Positions 8,887 to 17,149 are shown, numbered from the stretch's first letter. The stretch is DNA of 64,000 bases from Clostridium ganghwense (GCF_026735165.1 NZ_JAPQES010000007.1:124001-188000); one strand, 5' to 3'. The notes: generated by a model from the sequence alone, not told the origin. Numbers and translations are program-made.

Positions 8887-10422
8887 TCAACTGTTATATC
8901 TAAAAATGTACTCATAAAATTTGTTCATATCTAGTGGAAATATTTTTGAATTATACCTATTCATAACATTAATATTCTGAATTTCTTTCTCTAGTTCAGA
9001 AAGCTCAAAACCAAACGGTTCAGGTCTTCGTCTTCTTGAAAAACCACTATTGGTGTTTTCCATTAAAAACCACTCCCCGTATATTTCTCCAGTTTTTTCT
9101 AATAAAAAAATATTAAACCCTATTTGTTCATTGCTATAAAGTCTACCCCACGCAAATATTCTTCTATTTTTTAATACTGGCATTTCAACTTGAGTTCTTG
9201 TTATTATCTCTCCAAAATCATTATATTCTCGGGTTCTAACAAAATCTCTTTCTAACAATGCAACAAGTTCTATTGTTAATACCTTTCCTGATACAAGTGT
9301 TATAGTATTTCTAATCAGCTTTTCATCATAATTACTACCTACTTCTAGTTTTATATTACCATTAGGATATTTTGAATTAAAATTATCAACAAATTTGTTT
9401 AAAAGTGCAAAAATAGATGTATTGTACTGATACTTCACTAATTTGCAAAAATCAGTAGTTTCTTTTTTCTTACGTTCTTCTTCAGCCTTTTCTTTCTGAA
9501 AAGTAGTGTCTTTTTGTAATCGAGTATTTAACATACTATCAATTATATCATCAATATTAGATTTTTCTGTTTTGTCAGTAACTAAATACTGCTTTATTTC
9601 ATCCCAATTATTAAATCGTTTCGAGGTTGATTTTTCAAGCATTTTCATTATTAGTGAACCAATGCTTGGGGTAATATGTTTATTAATATTTTTAGGATTA
9701 TCTGGTATACAATATAGGTGTGCTTCTTTCCAAAGGCTTACATCACCGTCATTCACTACTTTGTATGGATGCTGCAATGTAGCTAATTCATAGAATACAA
9801 TTCCCATAGCGTATATATCCATTTGAATTGTATTTTTGTCATTATTCCAAGCTTCAGGTGCAATATACTTTAATGTCCCATATCCTTTAAAAGACATTGT
9901 CCTTGTCCTTTCACCTGCAACTTTAGATAATCCAAAATCAGTTATTTTAAGTTGAGAACTATCAACAAGAATGTTATCAGGTTTTATATCTCTATGAACC
10001 AATTTTTCGTTTATTGCTGACATACCGTTTGATAACTGGATAAACATTTGCAGCAATTGATTATTATCAAAAAATTTTCCTGAAAGCTTTTGTTTTTTTA
10101 AAATATCGGTCAACGTTCCTTGATCTGCATAATCCATTATAATATAAGGTGGCAATTCTGGAAAAGTTGTACCATTATGTGTAAATTTATAATTTATAAC
10201 ATTAGGCGAAGTAATTTTAGTAGCCATATTTATCTCATTTTCAAATGCTGCTAATTTGCTATCGTCCTGAAAAGAAGTTGAAACAGTTTTAATAGCATAA
10301 GTTAATCCATTGGTCATATTTTTTGCCTTGTATACGAAACCAAAACCTCCTTCACCAATTATTTTTTCAATAACATATTCGCTACTTTCGTCTTTAATTA
10401 TCGTTCCAGGTTTTATTATCAT
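8887..10422 (-). CDS. Ser/Thr protein kinase with unknown C-terminal domain
   Basis: 511 residues. The N-terminal Hanks-type kinase is complete: glycine loop GEGGFG (23-28), Lys45 in AIK, HRDIKPDN (143-150), DFG (162-164), APE (188-190). A charged linker near 290-325 leads to about 190 residues of unrecognised sequence, with no membrane span or PASTA repeats, so it is not a PrkC-type sensor. Soluble kinases with private C-terminal domains occur in phage-defence loci such as Stk2 of staphylococci; a defence role is inference. ATG with GAGGGAA upstream. P element 3 and T element 4 frame it as a cassette. Confidence 0.9.
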   Translation of the reverse strand: MIIKPGTIIKDESSEYVIEKIIGEGGFGFVYKAKNMTNGLTYAIKTVSTSFQDDSKLAAFENEINMATKITSPNVINYKFTHNGTTFPELPPYIIMDYADQGTLTDILKKQKLSGKFFDNNQLLQMFIQLSNGMSAINEKLVHRDIKPDNILVDSSQLKITDFGLSKVAGERTRTMSFKGYGTLKYIAPEAWNNDKNTIQMDIYAMGIVFYELATLQHPYKVVNDGDVSLWKEAHLYCIPDNPKNINKHITPSIGSLIMKMLEKSTSKRFNNWDEIKQYLVTDKTEKSNIDDIIDSMLNTRLQKDTTFQKEKAEEERKKKETTDFCKLVKYQYNTSIFALLNKFVDNFNSKYPNGNIKLEVGSNYDEKLIRNTITLVSGKVLTIELVALLERDFVRTREYNDFGEIITRTQVEMPVLKNRRIFAWGRLYSNEQIGFNIFLLEKTGEIYGEWFLMENTNSGFSRRRRPEPFGFELSELEKEIQNINVMNRYNSKIFPLDMNKFYEYIFRYNS

Positions 10423-10524
10423 TATATTCCCTCATTTCTATTATCTTTAGATTTTTTCATAGTATTAAAAAACTGAAAGTTTCTCCCTAATTAATTACAT
10501 CATATCTTTAAATTACGTAACAAT

Positions 10525-10610
10525 CAATACTTGTACAATTATACCAAATTATGTATATAAAATCCAAACAGTTATTGGAAATATAAATTATTATAGGTAT
10601 AATATAGAAG
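10525..10610 (-). promoter_or_regulatory. P element 3
   Basis: TATAAT at 10538-10543 (minus strand, TTTGG before it), then TTGTACAAGTATT. The upstream block CCAATAACTGTTTGG matches the other P copies. Drives the kinase. Confidence 0.75.
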
Positions 10611-10725
10611 GAGTACCGATTTTTAAGTCTAAGACTTTAATAAATAATAGGGTACATACGATATAATACTGTTATCATTGTTCTAAATATAAATTTGTAA
10701 ATAAATTAAAATAGAAGGTGAAGTT

Positions 10726-11082
10726 ATGTTAGAAAATAAATGTGAAATAAGGCCAATTAGTGGAAGAGGACAAGTAATTACTTATAAAAAAACAAATGAA
10801 GTTTGGGATATTAGGTGGGGAAAAGTACATTTTGAAATTACTGATACTGACATTCAAGAGATATTGAATAATTTTTTTATTGACTCAGAAGAATGGTACC
10901 TATTAGGTTCAAGTATGGATAATCCAATTAAAGGAGGGTTAGGCGAGTATGTCCAAAACCATATACGTTCATTAACACCACGTCATGCCAGTGCAATAGC
11001 AGCTATTTTGTATAATGAAAATTTGGTAAGTATAAAAGGTAAAAAACCTATTTATCTAAAAAAATCTGACAAAACATATTAA
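10726..11082 (+). CDS. Unknown protein, inverted within the accessory array
   Basis: 118 residues, soluble, rightward although its neighbours are leftward. Segments such as RHASAIAAILYNENLVSIKGKK suggest a compact fold, but no family is recognised. ATG with GAAGGTGA upstream. It sits between P element 3 and T element 5, where the other boundaries have T and P adjacent, so it looks inserted into a boundary. T element 5 serves as its terminator. Confidence 0.65.
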   Translation: MLENKCEIRPISGRGQVITYKKTNEVWDIRWGKVHFEITDTDIQEILNNFFIDSEEWYLLGSSMDNPIKGGLGEYVQNHIRSLTPRHASAIAAILYNENLVSIKGKKPIYLKKSDKTY

Positions 11083-11103
11083 ATTAGGTTTTTGAATATA
11101 CTT

Positions 11104-11175
11104 TGCAGTATGGGAGAGAGGTATATTTTAAAGGTATATATGTAAAAAGTGCTAGTATATATTAGTACTTTTGAT
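11104..11175. repeat. T element 5
   Basis: TGGGAGAGAGGTATATTTT, then AAAAGTGCTA / TAGTACTTTT hairpin (11144-11172). It lies between the rightward gene 10726-11082 and the leftward remnant 11204-11365, able to end both. Confidence 0.65.
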
Positions 11176-11203
11176 GGCTGATTATTTATAATATTACTTA
11201 ATA

Positions 11204-11365
11204 TTACTTTCTTTTATCTCTTATTTGTTTAACAGTTCTAATAACCATTTTAAAAGCATTGACTAAAATTATCTTATCATTATCATCCGAAAGCTCACCT
11301 TTTAACATTAATTCTGGATACTTTATTTTATTATAATATTTATAGCTTTTTCTGTATTTGTGACA
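11204..11365 (-). pseudogene. C-terminal remnant of an unknown accessory gene
   Basis: A leftward open frame of about 52 codons ends at TAA 11206-11204 and contains KYPELMLKGELSDDND and VIRTVKQIRDKRK. It has no start codon with a ribosome site and a stop precedes it. Its position next to T element 5 fits a gene whose front was deleted. Confidence 0.45.
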
Positions 11366-11690
11366 TTTTTAGAGTTTGTTCAAGAATAAGTGTTGAATCT
11401 TCATTCAAAAGATAGTGTATAGTAGTGTTTAAATTATTTAGAGATCTCTTTTAATCTTTATAAAGAAAGGGTATTACTACTAAGTTCTATATTATCTAAA
11501 AAGAGGGGGATATTCCTGATTTTTAACCCATAAATTCTAAAGTATATTTTTGTTTTTATGCAAAAAATCAGTTGTTGATATATGCAATCGTCTTTATTAA
11601 CTATATTATAAATAAAATATTATACTATAAATTTAATAAGTATGTACAAATATGTTAAATTGAATGAAATTATGTAATAGTGGGCTGGAA
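11366..11690. other. AT-rich spacer between cassette remnants
   Basis: No convincing frame, RNA fold or promoter. GTACAAATATG near 11645 weakly resembles the P element downstream block. Probably decayed cassette DNA. Confidence 0.4.
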
Positions 11691-11743
11691 ATAGGGGAGG
11701 GCAGAAAATCAAGAAAGTACTAATTTATTAGTACTTTCTTGAT
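11691..11743. repeat. T element 6
   Basis: ATAGGGGAGGG followed by a perfect 16-bp stem with TTTA loop (11708-11723 with 11728-11743; inner part AAAGTACTAA). Located about 120 bp beyond the stop of the DUF1828/1829 gene. Confidence 0.7.
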
Positions 11744-11865
11744 AAGTATAGGATATTAGTATTTTTACTTAATTATTAGAAAATAACTGAAAAACTATTT
11801 ATAGTAATGACATCTATAAATGATTAAAGCTAAAATACGTAAAATAATTGTTGGTAAGTTAAGTT

Positions 11866-12633
11866 TTAGGCAGAAAGTTCTTTTATATACTTTTGTTTTT
11901 TTGACCAGTAAATTGGAGTTACATTGTAAGTTTCAAAAGCTGTAATGACATCAGAGTTTATTTTTTTATCCATATCATTTAAGAAAACATACATTTTAGA
12001 GTTTTTACGAATTTCATAAATATCAGTCCAAGAGAATAAAACTGCTTCGGCAGTTGATTTATTAGGGGAATTAAGTACTTTTAGATATCTATCTGGTTGT
12101 TTTTTTGATTTTGGTATTATAAAATCAAAATTATGTTCAATTCCACTTTTACCTGTAAATTTTGCATTGTCGATATAACGTATATCATATTGCTCTAAGA
12201 AATTGTTTACATCTTCTATAAATAAATTAGAAACATTATTTTTTGAAGTAACAAATAAATCATTTATAGAAATTATTGCCTGGATAAAAAAATGTTTTTT
12301 CATAGCAAAGTTTTCATGTGTAGCTTTTGTAATTAGACAGCCGTTTTTATTTTCAATTCCATAACTAGTCAATAAAGTGTTAAGTAATTCTTTCCTTTTA
12401 GGGGTAGAGAAGGAGTATCCACACATTTCTAAATCTGTTAAGGTATAGCCATCATCAGTAAGTAAATAGTTTATTTTATCAATTTTCTTTACATATAATT
12501 GTATGCAATCGTTATGTCTATCAAGAAAAGGGGTCGTTATTTCAAAAAATTCATCAAGTTGTTTAACTGTTATATTTGATTTTAACCAATTTACGTATTC
12601 ATTAATCAAAGTTGAAATATACTTATCCTTCAC
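11866..12633 (-). CDS. DUF1828 + DUF1829 protein
   Basis: 255 residues. The first half matches the DUF1828 pattern (FLDRHNDCIQLYV then LLTDDGYTLTDLEMCG); the second half matches DUF1829 (GKSGIEHNFDFIIPKSKK ... FSWTDIYEIRK ... YVFLND). The biochemical role is unknown; such proteins are common on phages and mobile islands of Firmicutes. ATG with GGAGGTGATAACGTG-type leader. It follows the gene 12645-13094 with an 11-bp gap, forming an operon from P element 4. The repeated pairing suggests that the two proteins work together. Confidence 0.85.
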   Translation of the reverse strand: MKDKYISTLINEYVNWLKSNITVKQLDEFFEITTPFLDRHNDCIQLYVKKIDKINYLLTDDGYTLTDLEMCGYSFSTPKRKELLNTLLTSYGIENKNGCLITKATHENFAMKKHFFIQAIISINDLFVTSKNNVSNLFIEDVNNFLEQYDIRYIDNAKFTGKSGIEHNFDFIIPKSKKQPDRYLKVLNSPNKSTAEAVLFSWTDIYEIRKNSKMYVFLNDMDKKINSDVITAFETYNVTPIYWSKKQKYIKELSA

Positions 12634-12644
12634 GTTATCACCTC

Positions 12645-13094
12645 CTAAAGATTTGTTAATACAGGTATAAAAAGTATATTTTGGGGTATGTTGATTATAT
12701 TACAATATTTTAAAAAATCATATAATAGCTGAACTAAGTCATTTGTGTTTGTAAATATATTGTTTAAAGGTTCAGCCCATTTATCACCATAACCTTCCTT
12801 GTAAATATGAATGTGAGGAGGAAGGACTTTTTCACCATCTGGATTAAAATGTGGTGGACCAGCTAAGTCAATTCTAATTAATGGTGTAGATGTTCTTTTA
12901 TGTAAGTTTTGATATGTAATTTTTTCAAAATTAATTCTATTACGATATAGACTTATGTTAAAATCCTCTTTTTTATTAACGGAAATTACATCTAAAATTA
13001 ATTTCTTACCTGGCTTTGGTATTATAATCTGTTTACATTTAAGTATTTCCTTTTTCATATTTTTTAAACTATTAAATTCATTATTAGTTAACAA
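12645..13094 (-). CDS. DUF6978-like protein, partner of the DUF1828/1829 gene
   Basis: About 150 residues with the signature IRIDLAGPPHFNPDGE ... PPHIHIYKEGYGDKWAEPL, a His- and Asp-rich patch that I recall from the DUF6978 family, often next to DUF1828/1829 genes. Function unknown; the conserved histidines could bind metal. The start is probably TTG at 13094, 6 nt after GAAGGTGAT; GTG at 13103 lies inside that ribosome site. Confidence 0.7.
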   Translation of the reverse strand: MLTNNEFNSLKNMKKEILKCKQIIIPKPGKKLILDVISVNKKEDFNISLYRNRINFEKITYQNLHKRTSTPLIRIDLAGPPHFNPDGEKVLPPHIHIYKEGYGDKWAEPLNNIFTNTNDLVQLLYDFLKYCNIINIPQNILFIPVLTNL

Positions 13095-13182
13095 TAGGAT
13101 CACCTTCTAATTTATGTATTGTGAATATTTAAAAGTCATATTTGCGTTAATTGTTTAATTTATACTAAGAATATATTAAGTA

Positions 13183-13262
13183 ATACTTGTACAATTATAC
13201 CATATAATTACATAAACTCACAAACATATACTGGGAATATATCTTATTTATTACTGTTATTC
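13183..13262 (-). promoter_or_regulatory. P element 4
   Basis: TATAAT at 13194-13199 in the context TATGGTATAATTGTACAAG (minus strand), TTGTGA-like -35 with 18-bp spacer, and the ATATATTCCCAGTATATG block upstream. Drives the two-gene operon 13094-11866. Confidence 0.75.
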
Positions 13263-13272
13263 AGGGAGGAAA

Positions 13273-13316
13273 AATAGGGGAGAAGTAAAATAAAAAAGTG
13301 CCTAAAGTAGCACTTG
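13273..13316. repeat. T element 7
   Basis: TAGGGGAGAAG then AAGTGC...GCACTT hairpin (13296-13315), the short variant also seen at 7769 and 15696. It abuts P element 4. Confidence 0.65.
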
Positions 13317-13339
13317 TAAAAAATAATAAGATATTTATT

Positions 13340-13387
13340 TTTGATTATACTGGAGCTTTACACATTACATCTATTTTATAGAAGGGG
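13340..13387 (-). pseudogene. Remnant C-terminal tail of a lost cassette gene (a)
   Basis: Between T elements 7 and 8, a leftward frame reads SLPFYKIDVMCKAPV and a stop. It is homologous in position and sequence to the tail at 15744-15796 (SLPCSKMDVEVLGKAAA). Sequence after the stop (AAATAT...) resembles the 3' flank of the FRG gene, so these may be tails of deleted FRG-like genes. Confidence 0.4.
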
Positions 13388-13455
13388 AGAGAGGTATATT
13401 AAAAAAGTAGATAAAGTATATAATATAAAAAGTGCTAACCTATATTAGCACTTTT
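13381..13455. repeat. T element 8
   Basis: GGGGAGAGAGGTATATT, then TATAATATAAAA and the perfect stem AAAAGTGCTAA / TTAGCACTTTT (13428-13455). Confidence 0.75.
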
Positions 13456-13717
13456 GGCGTTAAGATGTAATACTCTAATCTTGTGTAACAAGTTATCATA
13501 TAATATGGGTAATATGAAGTTAAATAGACCTATAAAAATTAATTTTTGAATTATTATATTAGAACAGTCTAGGGACAGAACCCTTACAAAAAACTGAAAC
13601 AGTTTTGTTGTTTCTCATTAATTCCTAGCTTTCAATTTAACTCTATAGAAACTCTTTCCTAAATTTCTTTATCATTGGTTATAATTAATAAAGTCATAAA
13701 GATTAAGATTTTAGATA
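13456..13717. other. Spacer between T element 8 and the tRNA-like RNA gene
   Basis: No intact gene. It holds CTAGGGACAGAACCC (13567-13581) and a CTGAAACAG inverted motif near 13600; nothing I can assign. Confidence 0.4.
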
Positions 13718-14052
13718 ATAAAAAATACTCTCATTTCTGAGAGTATAAATAATCAAATATATTAGAAAACCTAGGGGTCATTTATAAAACCATGCTATCC
13801 ATTACACCATTCTCTCATGACCGCCCCTAGGATAAAAATTAACACGTTCATATACATCATCCTTTCAATTTCATTTAATTTGTTTAGAAATTCAGTGATT
13901 AAATAAGAATATAGGGTAGAAATTGTCACCCCTACAAACCACCAATCACTACTTAAATGTATATTAATTGTATCAATGAGAGAAGCCAGATTCGAACTGA
14001 CACCTGCGGTATAACTAATTTAATATCTCAATAATAACTTATTTCAATATAT
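13718..14052 (-). ncRNA. Small RNA with circularly permuted tRNA halves
   Basis: A stand-alone minus-strand unit of about 335 nt with promoter (14059-14087) and terminator (13725-13746 plus U run). In transcript order it first holds a tRNA 3' half: T arm (14001-13985: stem GUCAG/CUGGC, loop UUCGAAU) and acceptor strand UUCUCUC (13984-13978). After about 160 nt comes a 5' half: acceptor strand GAGAGAA (13816-13810), UG, and a D arm GUGU/GCAU with AAUGGAUA loop (13807-13792). The acceptor strands pair perfectly over 7 bp. The 5' half lies in the loop of a hairpin (13770-13781 with 13817-13831). An anticodon arm is not clearly rebuilt and CCA is not encoded, so it may be tRNA-derived rather than a working tRNA. 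Confidence 0.75.
13725..13746 (-). terminator. Terminator of the permuted tRNA-like RNA
   Basis: Perfect 9-bp stem ATACTCTCA / TGAGAGTAT with a 4-nt loop, followed on the minus strand by TTTTTTATTAT. Confidence 0.8.
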
Positions 14053-14058
14053 AATGGA

Positions 14059-14087
14059 ATTATACCACTAATATTTCATATTGTTAA
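14059..14087 (-). promoter_or_regulatory. Promoter of the permuted tRNA-like RNA
   Basis: TTAACA (14082-14087), 17-bp spacer and TATAAT (14059-14064) with an extended -10 (GTGGTATAAT) on the minus strand. Start near 14052. It lacks the TTGTACAA box of the P elements. Confidence 0.75.
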
Positions 14088-14454
14088 CAGTTATATCAAT
14101 AATAGTTAAATGTATATCTTATTTTTTATTTATTCTACAGTAAAACAAGAACTATATTTAATTTTATGATACGGCTCACCGTATCATATTCTAACTCTTA
14201 ATAAATTTGTTCAATACTTAATTAGTATACTATCTATATTCAAATATACATTATTAGCCTAATAGGTATATGGATAATGGAAATTACGTTATATTATCAG
14301 TTACATATTTGTTCAAGTTATTCAATTGTTGCTATGATATCTCCCCTTGACAAAATAAAGTAAGATAACTCAAAATGTTAGCTATGTTTTATGTCTAATA
14401 TACTACAAAAGCATTCTATAAATCCAATTAATTTCCTAGTGTTTTTTATGATTA
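14088..14454. other. Spacer with one strong hairpin
   Basis: No gene seen. ATGATACGG-CTCA-CCGTATCAT (14166-14187) is a perfect 9-bp stem without a U run, downstream of the HEPN gene in the minus direction; it may be a processing or pausing hairpin. Confidence 0.5.
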
Positions 14455-15423
14455 TTAATCATCTTTGCCAAGCTTATACTCAATACAATTTGGACATATT
14501 CCTATACCTTTTCCGTCAGACTCGTAAAAAAGCGAGCCACAATCACTACAAAATTTTAGTTCTTTAACATCACAATCAAAATCACAAGAAAAACAAAATG
14601 CTCTTTCATTTTCTGAGTCTAACACAAACGTATCTTTTCCACATTGTAAACATTCGTATAAGGGATACTCACCACCATGTTTTACTGTAGAATATCCATC
14701 TATACCCATAATATTTAAAATATAGTTGTCAGCTGCTGATTCTCCAGTGTCTTCATATCCACAGAAATAGCATTTGACATTATCATCTCTAAGCAAAAAA
14801 ACTTCCTGACACTCTGGACAGATGACAGCATACTCACTTAATCCTGTCTGATTTAACATTTTTTGAGCTATTGCCTTTGCATCATCATAATGTTTTGTAA
14901 GTTTTCTCATAGCATCCTTTATTTCAGTGAATAAAGTGGTTTCTTCATCACAAAAGTCATTCACATCATAATTCTCTACAAGAAATTTAATTAAAATGGA
15001 TATACTCTTATGAATTAAACTTTCTACAGATAAAATTGGTTCATTAAAGTCGAAGTGTTCCGCACGATTCCTTCGTTTACGAAGGTTATTTAGTATTTTA
15101 ACATCATGCTGTTCAACTTTAATGCTACATAGATTTTCAAGCCGAGAGAATAATGTGTTATTATCTACACTATGAAAATCTCCACTTATCAGTAGTTCCT
15201 TTTTGGCTTTATTCATATCAGCGAAAACGTAAGTCCAGTGTTCTTTAAAAAGACGGGATTTAAATATAAGCTCTATTCCAGATGATAAATGCAATAAAGA
15301 ATATTTTATTAATCGTTTTTTCGAATATTCATCTATTGTATCTTCAGTGGCAATCATCAAGTTATTTATTGAGCACAACACAAAATCAAGACCGTTTTCT
15401 AAAACTGTATATTTTATTTTCAT
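14455..15423 (-). CDS. HEPN-like protein with C-terminal zinc ribbons
   Basis: 322 residues. The helical N-terminal part carries R118-N119-x3-H123 (RKRRNRAEHFDF), the RNxxxH signature of HEPN ribonucleases. From about residue 200 there are repeated Cys pairs: CPEC ... CYFC, CLQC ... CFSC, CSDC ... CPNC, typical of three zinc ribbons. HEPN proteins with accessory binding modules often act as RNA-cutting effectors in defence or toxin systems; that role is inferred. ATG start with GAAGGAATG-type leader. Driven by P element 5. No antitoxin-like partner gene is adjacent. Confidence 0.75.
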   Translation of the reverse strand: MKIKYTVLENGLDFVLCSINNLMIATEDTIDEYSKKRLIKYSLLHLSSGIELIFKSRLFKEHWTYVFADMNKAKKELLISGDFHSVDNNTLFSRLENLCSIKVEQHDVKILNNLRKRRNRAEHFDFNEPILSVESLIHKSISILIKFLVENYDVNDFCDEETTLFTEIKDAMRKLTKHYDDAKAIAQKMLNQTGLSEYAVICPECQEVFLLRDDNVKCYFCGYEDTGESAADNYILNIMGIDGYSTVKHGGEYPLYECLQCGKDTFVLDSENERAFCFSCDFDCDVKELKFCSDCGSLFYESDGKGIGICPNCIEYKLGKDD

Positions 15424-15571
15424 GATAGATCATTCCTTCTATTTAATTTATTTAAATGCCCATTATTAGACTTTTATGTTAAATAAGATTATGTTGATAT
15501 ACTTTGTAATACAGATTAGATATTTTTACATCTTAACTTTAATTCAACATTCATAAAAATACATTACTACA

Positions 15572-15640
15572 AACACTTGTATATTATACCAAAACAAACC
15601 ACAATATGATAAACATATACTGGAAAAATATTTTTTTAGT
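15572..15640 (-). promoter_or_regulatory. P element 5
   Basis: TATAAT at 15593-15598 in the context TTTTGGTATAATATACAAG (minus strand), a slightly changed palindrome, with the ATATTTTTCCAGTATATGTTT block upstream. Drives the HEPN gene. Confidence 0.7.
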
Positions 15641-15663
15641 TAGTCATAAATAGATAGCTTAAA

Positions 15664-15719
15664 TAGGGGAGAAATACAACTCAAAACATAAAAATAAAAA
15701 GTGCCTACACAGCACTTTT
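15664..15719. repeat. T element 9
   Basis: TAGGGGAGAAA then AAAAAGTGC...GCACTTTT (15696-15719), short variant. It abuts P element 5. Confidence 0.65.
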
Positions 15720-15743
15720 GAAGAAGAAAATATTTGGTTATGA

Positions 15744-15796
15744 TTATGCTGCAGCTTTACCCAACACCTCTACATCCATTTTGGAGCAGGGGAGAG
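15744..15796 (-). pseudogene. Remnant C-terminal tail of a lost cassette gene (b)
   Basis: A leftward frame between T elements 9 and 10 ends at 15746-15744 and reads SLPCSKMDVEVLGKAAA. It matches remnant (a) at 13340-13387 in place and in several residues. The body of the gene is gone. Confidence 0.4.
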
Positions 15797-15860
15797 AAGT
15801 CTATTTAAAAAATAGATAAAGTATATAATGTAAAAAGTGCTAATCTATATTAGCACTTTT
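15787..15860. repeat. T element 10
   Basis: CAGGGGAGAGAAGTC, TATATAATG and the perfect stem AAAAGTGCTAA / TTAGCACTTTT (15833-15860). Nearly identical to T element 4 over about 70 bp. Confidence 0.75.
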
Positions 15861-16179
15861 GGTGTTGAGAGGTAAGTTGATTATGTAACAAGTTTTTCGC
15901 ATAATATATGGATAATGTGAAGCTGATTATTATGTTTAAATGGTACAACATACTCTATATTTTATAATGCTCATTAAATTTTTATATGCAACATAAAATC
16001 CTGTATTTTGTATTTTGACCTTGTTTGTGCCTTAAGATGTAAAATTTTTGCAAAATACAAATGTAGCAATATCAATATTTTTAAGTTATTGAACACTATC
16101 CTAAAAATATATTTTGCGATTAGTTGAAACTAGTAAAAAATAGAATCATTATATTTCTGTACTAATCTAATATTTAACG
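15861..16179. other. Spacer downstream of gene 16180-16899
   Basis: AT-rich; no frame, hairpin or promoter that I can support. Confidence 0.4.
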
Positions 16180-16899
16180 CTATTTTTGGCAATCGCTTTC
16201 TATTTGTTTCTTAATTTCATCAAAATCGACTTTATATTTATTATTTATTTCATTATTTTCTACTGAACAATCTTTATCTAAACCTAACATTTTTTTATAC
16301 TGTTTAAATCCTCTAATAATCTCAAGGATTAAATCTTTTTCAATATTATGTATTGAAATATCAAAAGCAACATAACTATGTGCTATTTGTTTCGTATTTT
16401 CATTTATATCATTTATATCTTTCTTACATTCATCTATATACATATGATAGTCACTTTTATGTTTATCTTGAAATTTACAAGCAAATTCATAAGCACTCAA
16501 TAATTCAATTAATTTTGGAGATGCGTATGCTAAATTCATTTCTTTAGTTTTTTCTATAATTTCACAACGTCCTATTTGAGAAATAATTATACCATTTTTA
16601 CAAGTCTCTATATCTAAAATAGGTGCACAATCAGTAGTAGACGTATCCTTGTTTGGGCAATCTTTTCTTAAAAGCATATTATCTCTAATAAATTCTTGTC
16701 TATATAGTATTTTATATAAAGGAGCATAAACACTTAATAACACTTTTTCATACATTTCTTTATTTTTTGTTTTTAAATATGTATTATAAGTCCATATACC
16801 CCCTCCTATAACACCTGCTGCAGTAATTATACTACAAACTGCATTAATCCAATCAATAGCACTTGTTTGTATTGATAATTTTATTATTGGTATTATCAT
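16180..16899 (-). CDS. Single-span membrane-anchored protein, unknown
   Basis: 239 residues. A hydrophobic N-terminal span (about 15-40, with AAGVIGGGIW) is followed by a mostly helical, charged cytoplasmic part with scattered cysteines. No family recognised. ATG with GGGAGG upstream. The layout (one N-terminal anchor, helical body) is common among phage-borne exclusion or defence proteins, but I have no specific evidence. Its promoter is not a clear P element; TTGAGG with TACAAT (minus strand, near 17000-17035) is possible. Confidence 0.7.
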   Translation of the reverse strand: MIIPIIKLSIQTSAIDWINAVCSIITAAGVIGGGIWTYNTYLKTKNKEMYEKVLLSVYAPLYKILYRQEFIRDNMLLRKDCPNKDTSTTDCAPILDIETCKNGIIISQIGRCEIIEKTKEMNLAYASPKLIELLSAYEFACKFQDKHKSDYHMYIDECKKDINDINENTKQIAHSYVAFDISIHNIEKDLILEIIRGFKQYKKMLGLDKDCSVENNEINNKYKVDFDEIKKQIESDCQK

Positions 16900-17149
16900 T
16901 TGCGGTCCTCCCTTAATGGAAAAATAAAAAATTTATATATTACAGTTTTAACTACAACTCAAATACGTATTTAAGTCTTAATTACGGTATAATAAAGTTT
17001 TGCTATTGTACGTTATCATTCACTTAAACCTCAATAAATATGATGATTTTATACATTAGAACTTGTACCAAATATAGATAATGAGAAGCTAAAGTATATT
17101 TCATTCTAGTAGCATTTTGTTCCTGAAAATTTAAACAGCTTGAAATGTC

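Noticed and set aside
13718-14052. Permuted tRNA as an ordinary tRNA or attachment-site fragment.
   Set aside because: The halves are in reverse order, and the unit has its own promoter and terminator. The prophage attachment site is in yifB, not in a tRNA.
3461-15860. Ten similar hairpins might be a CRISPR array or an integron attC array.
   Set aside because: Spacing is irregular (0.1-4 kb) with genes between; there are no short unique spacers and no Cas or tyrosine integron integrase. They fit terminators at gene ends.
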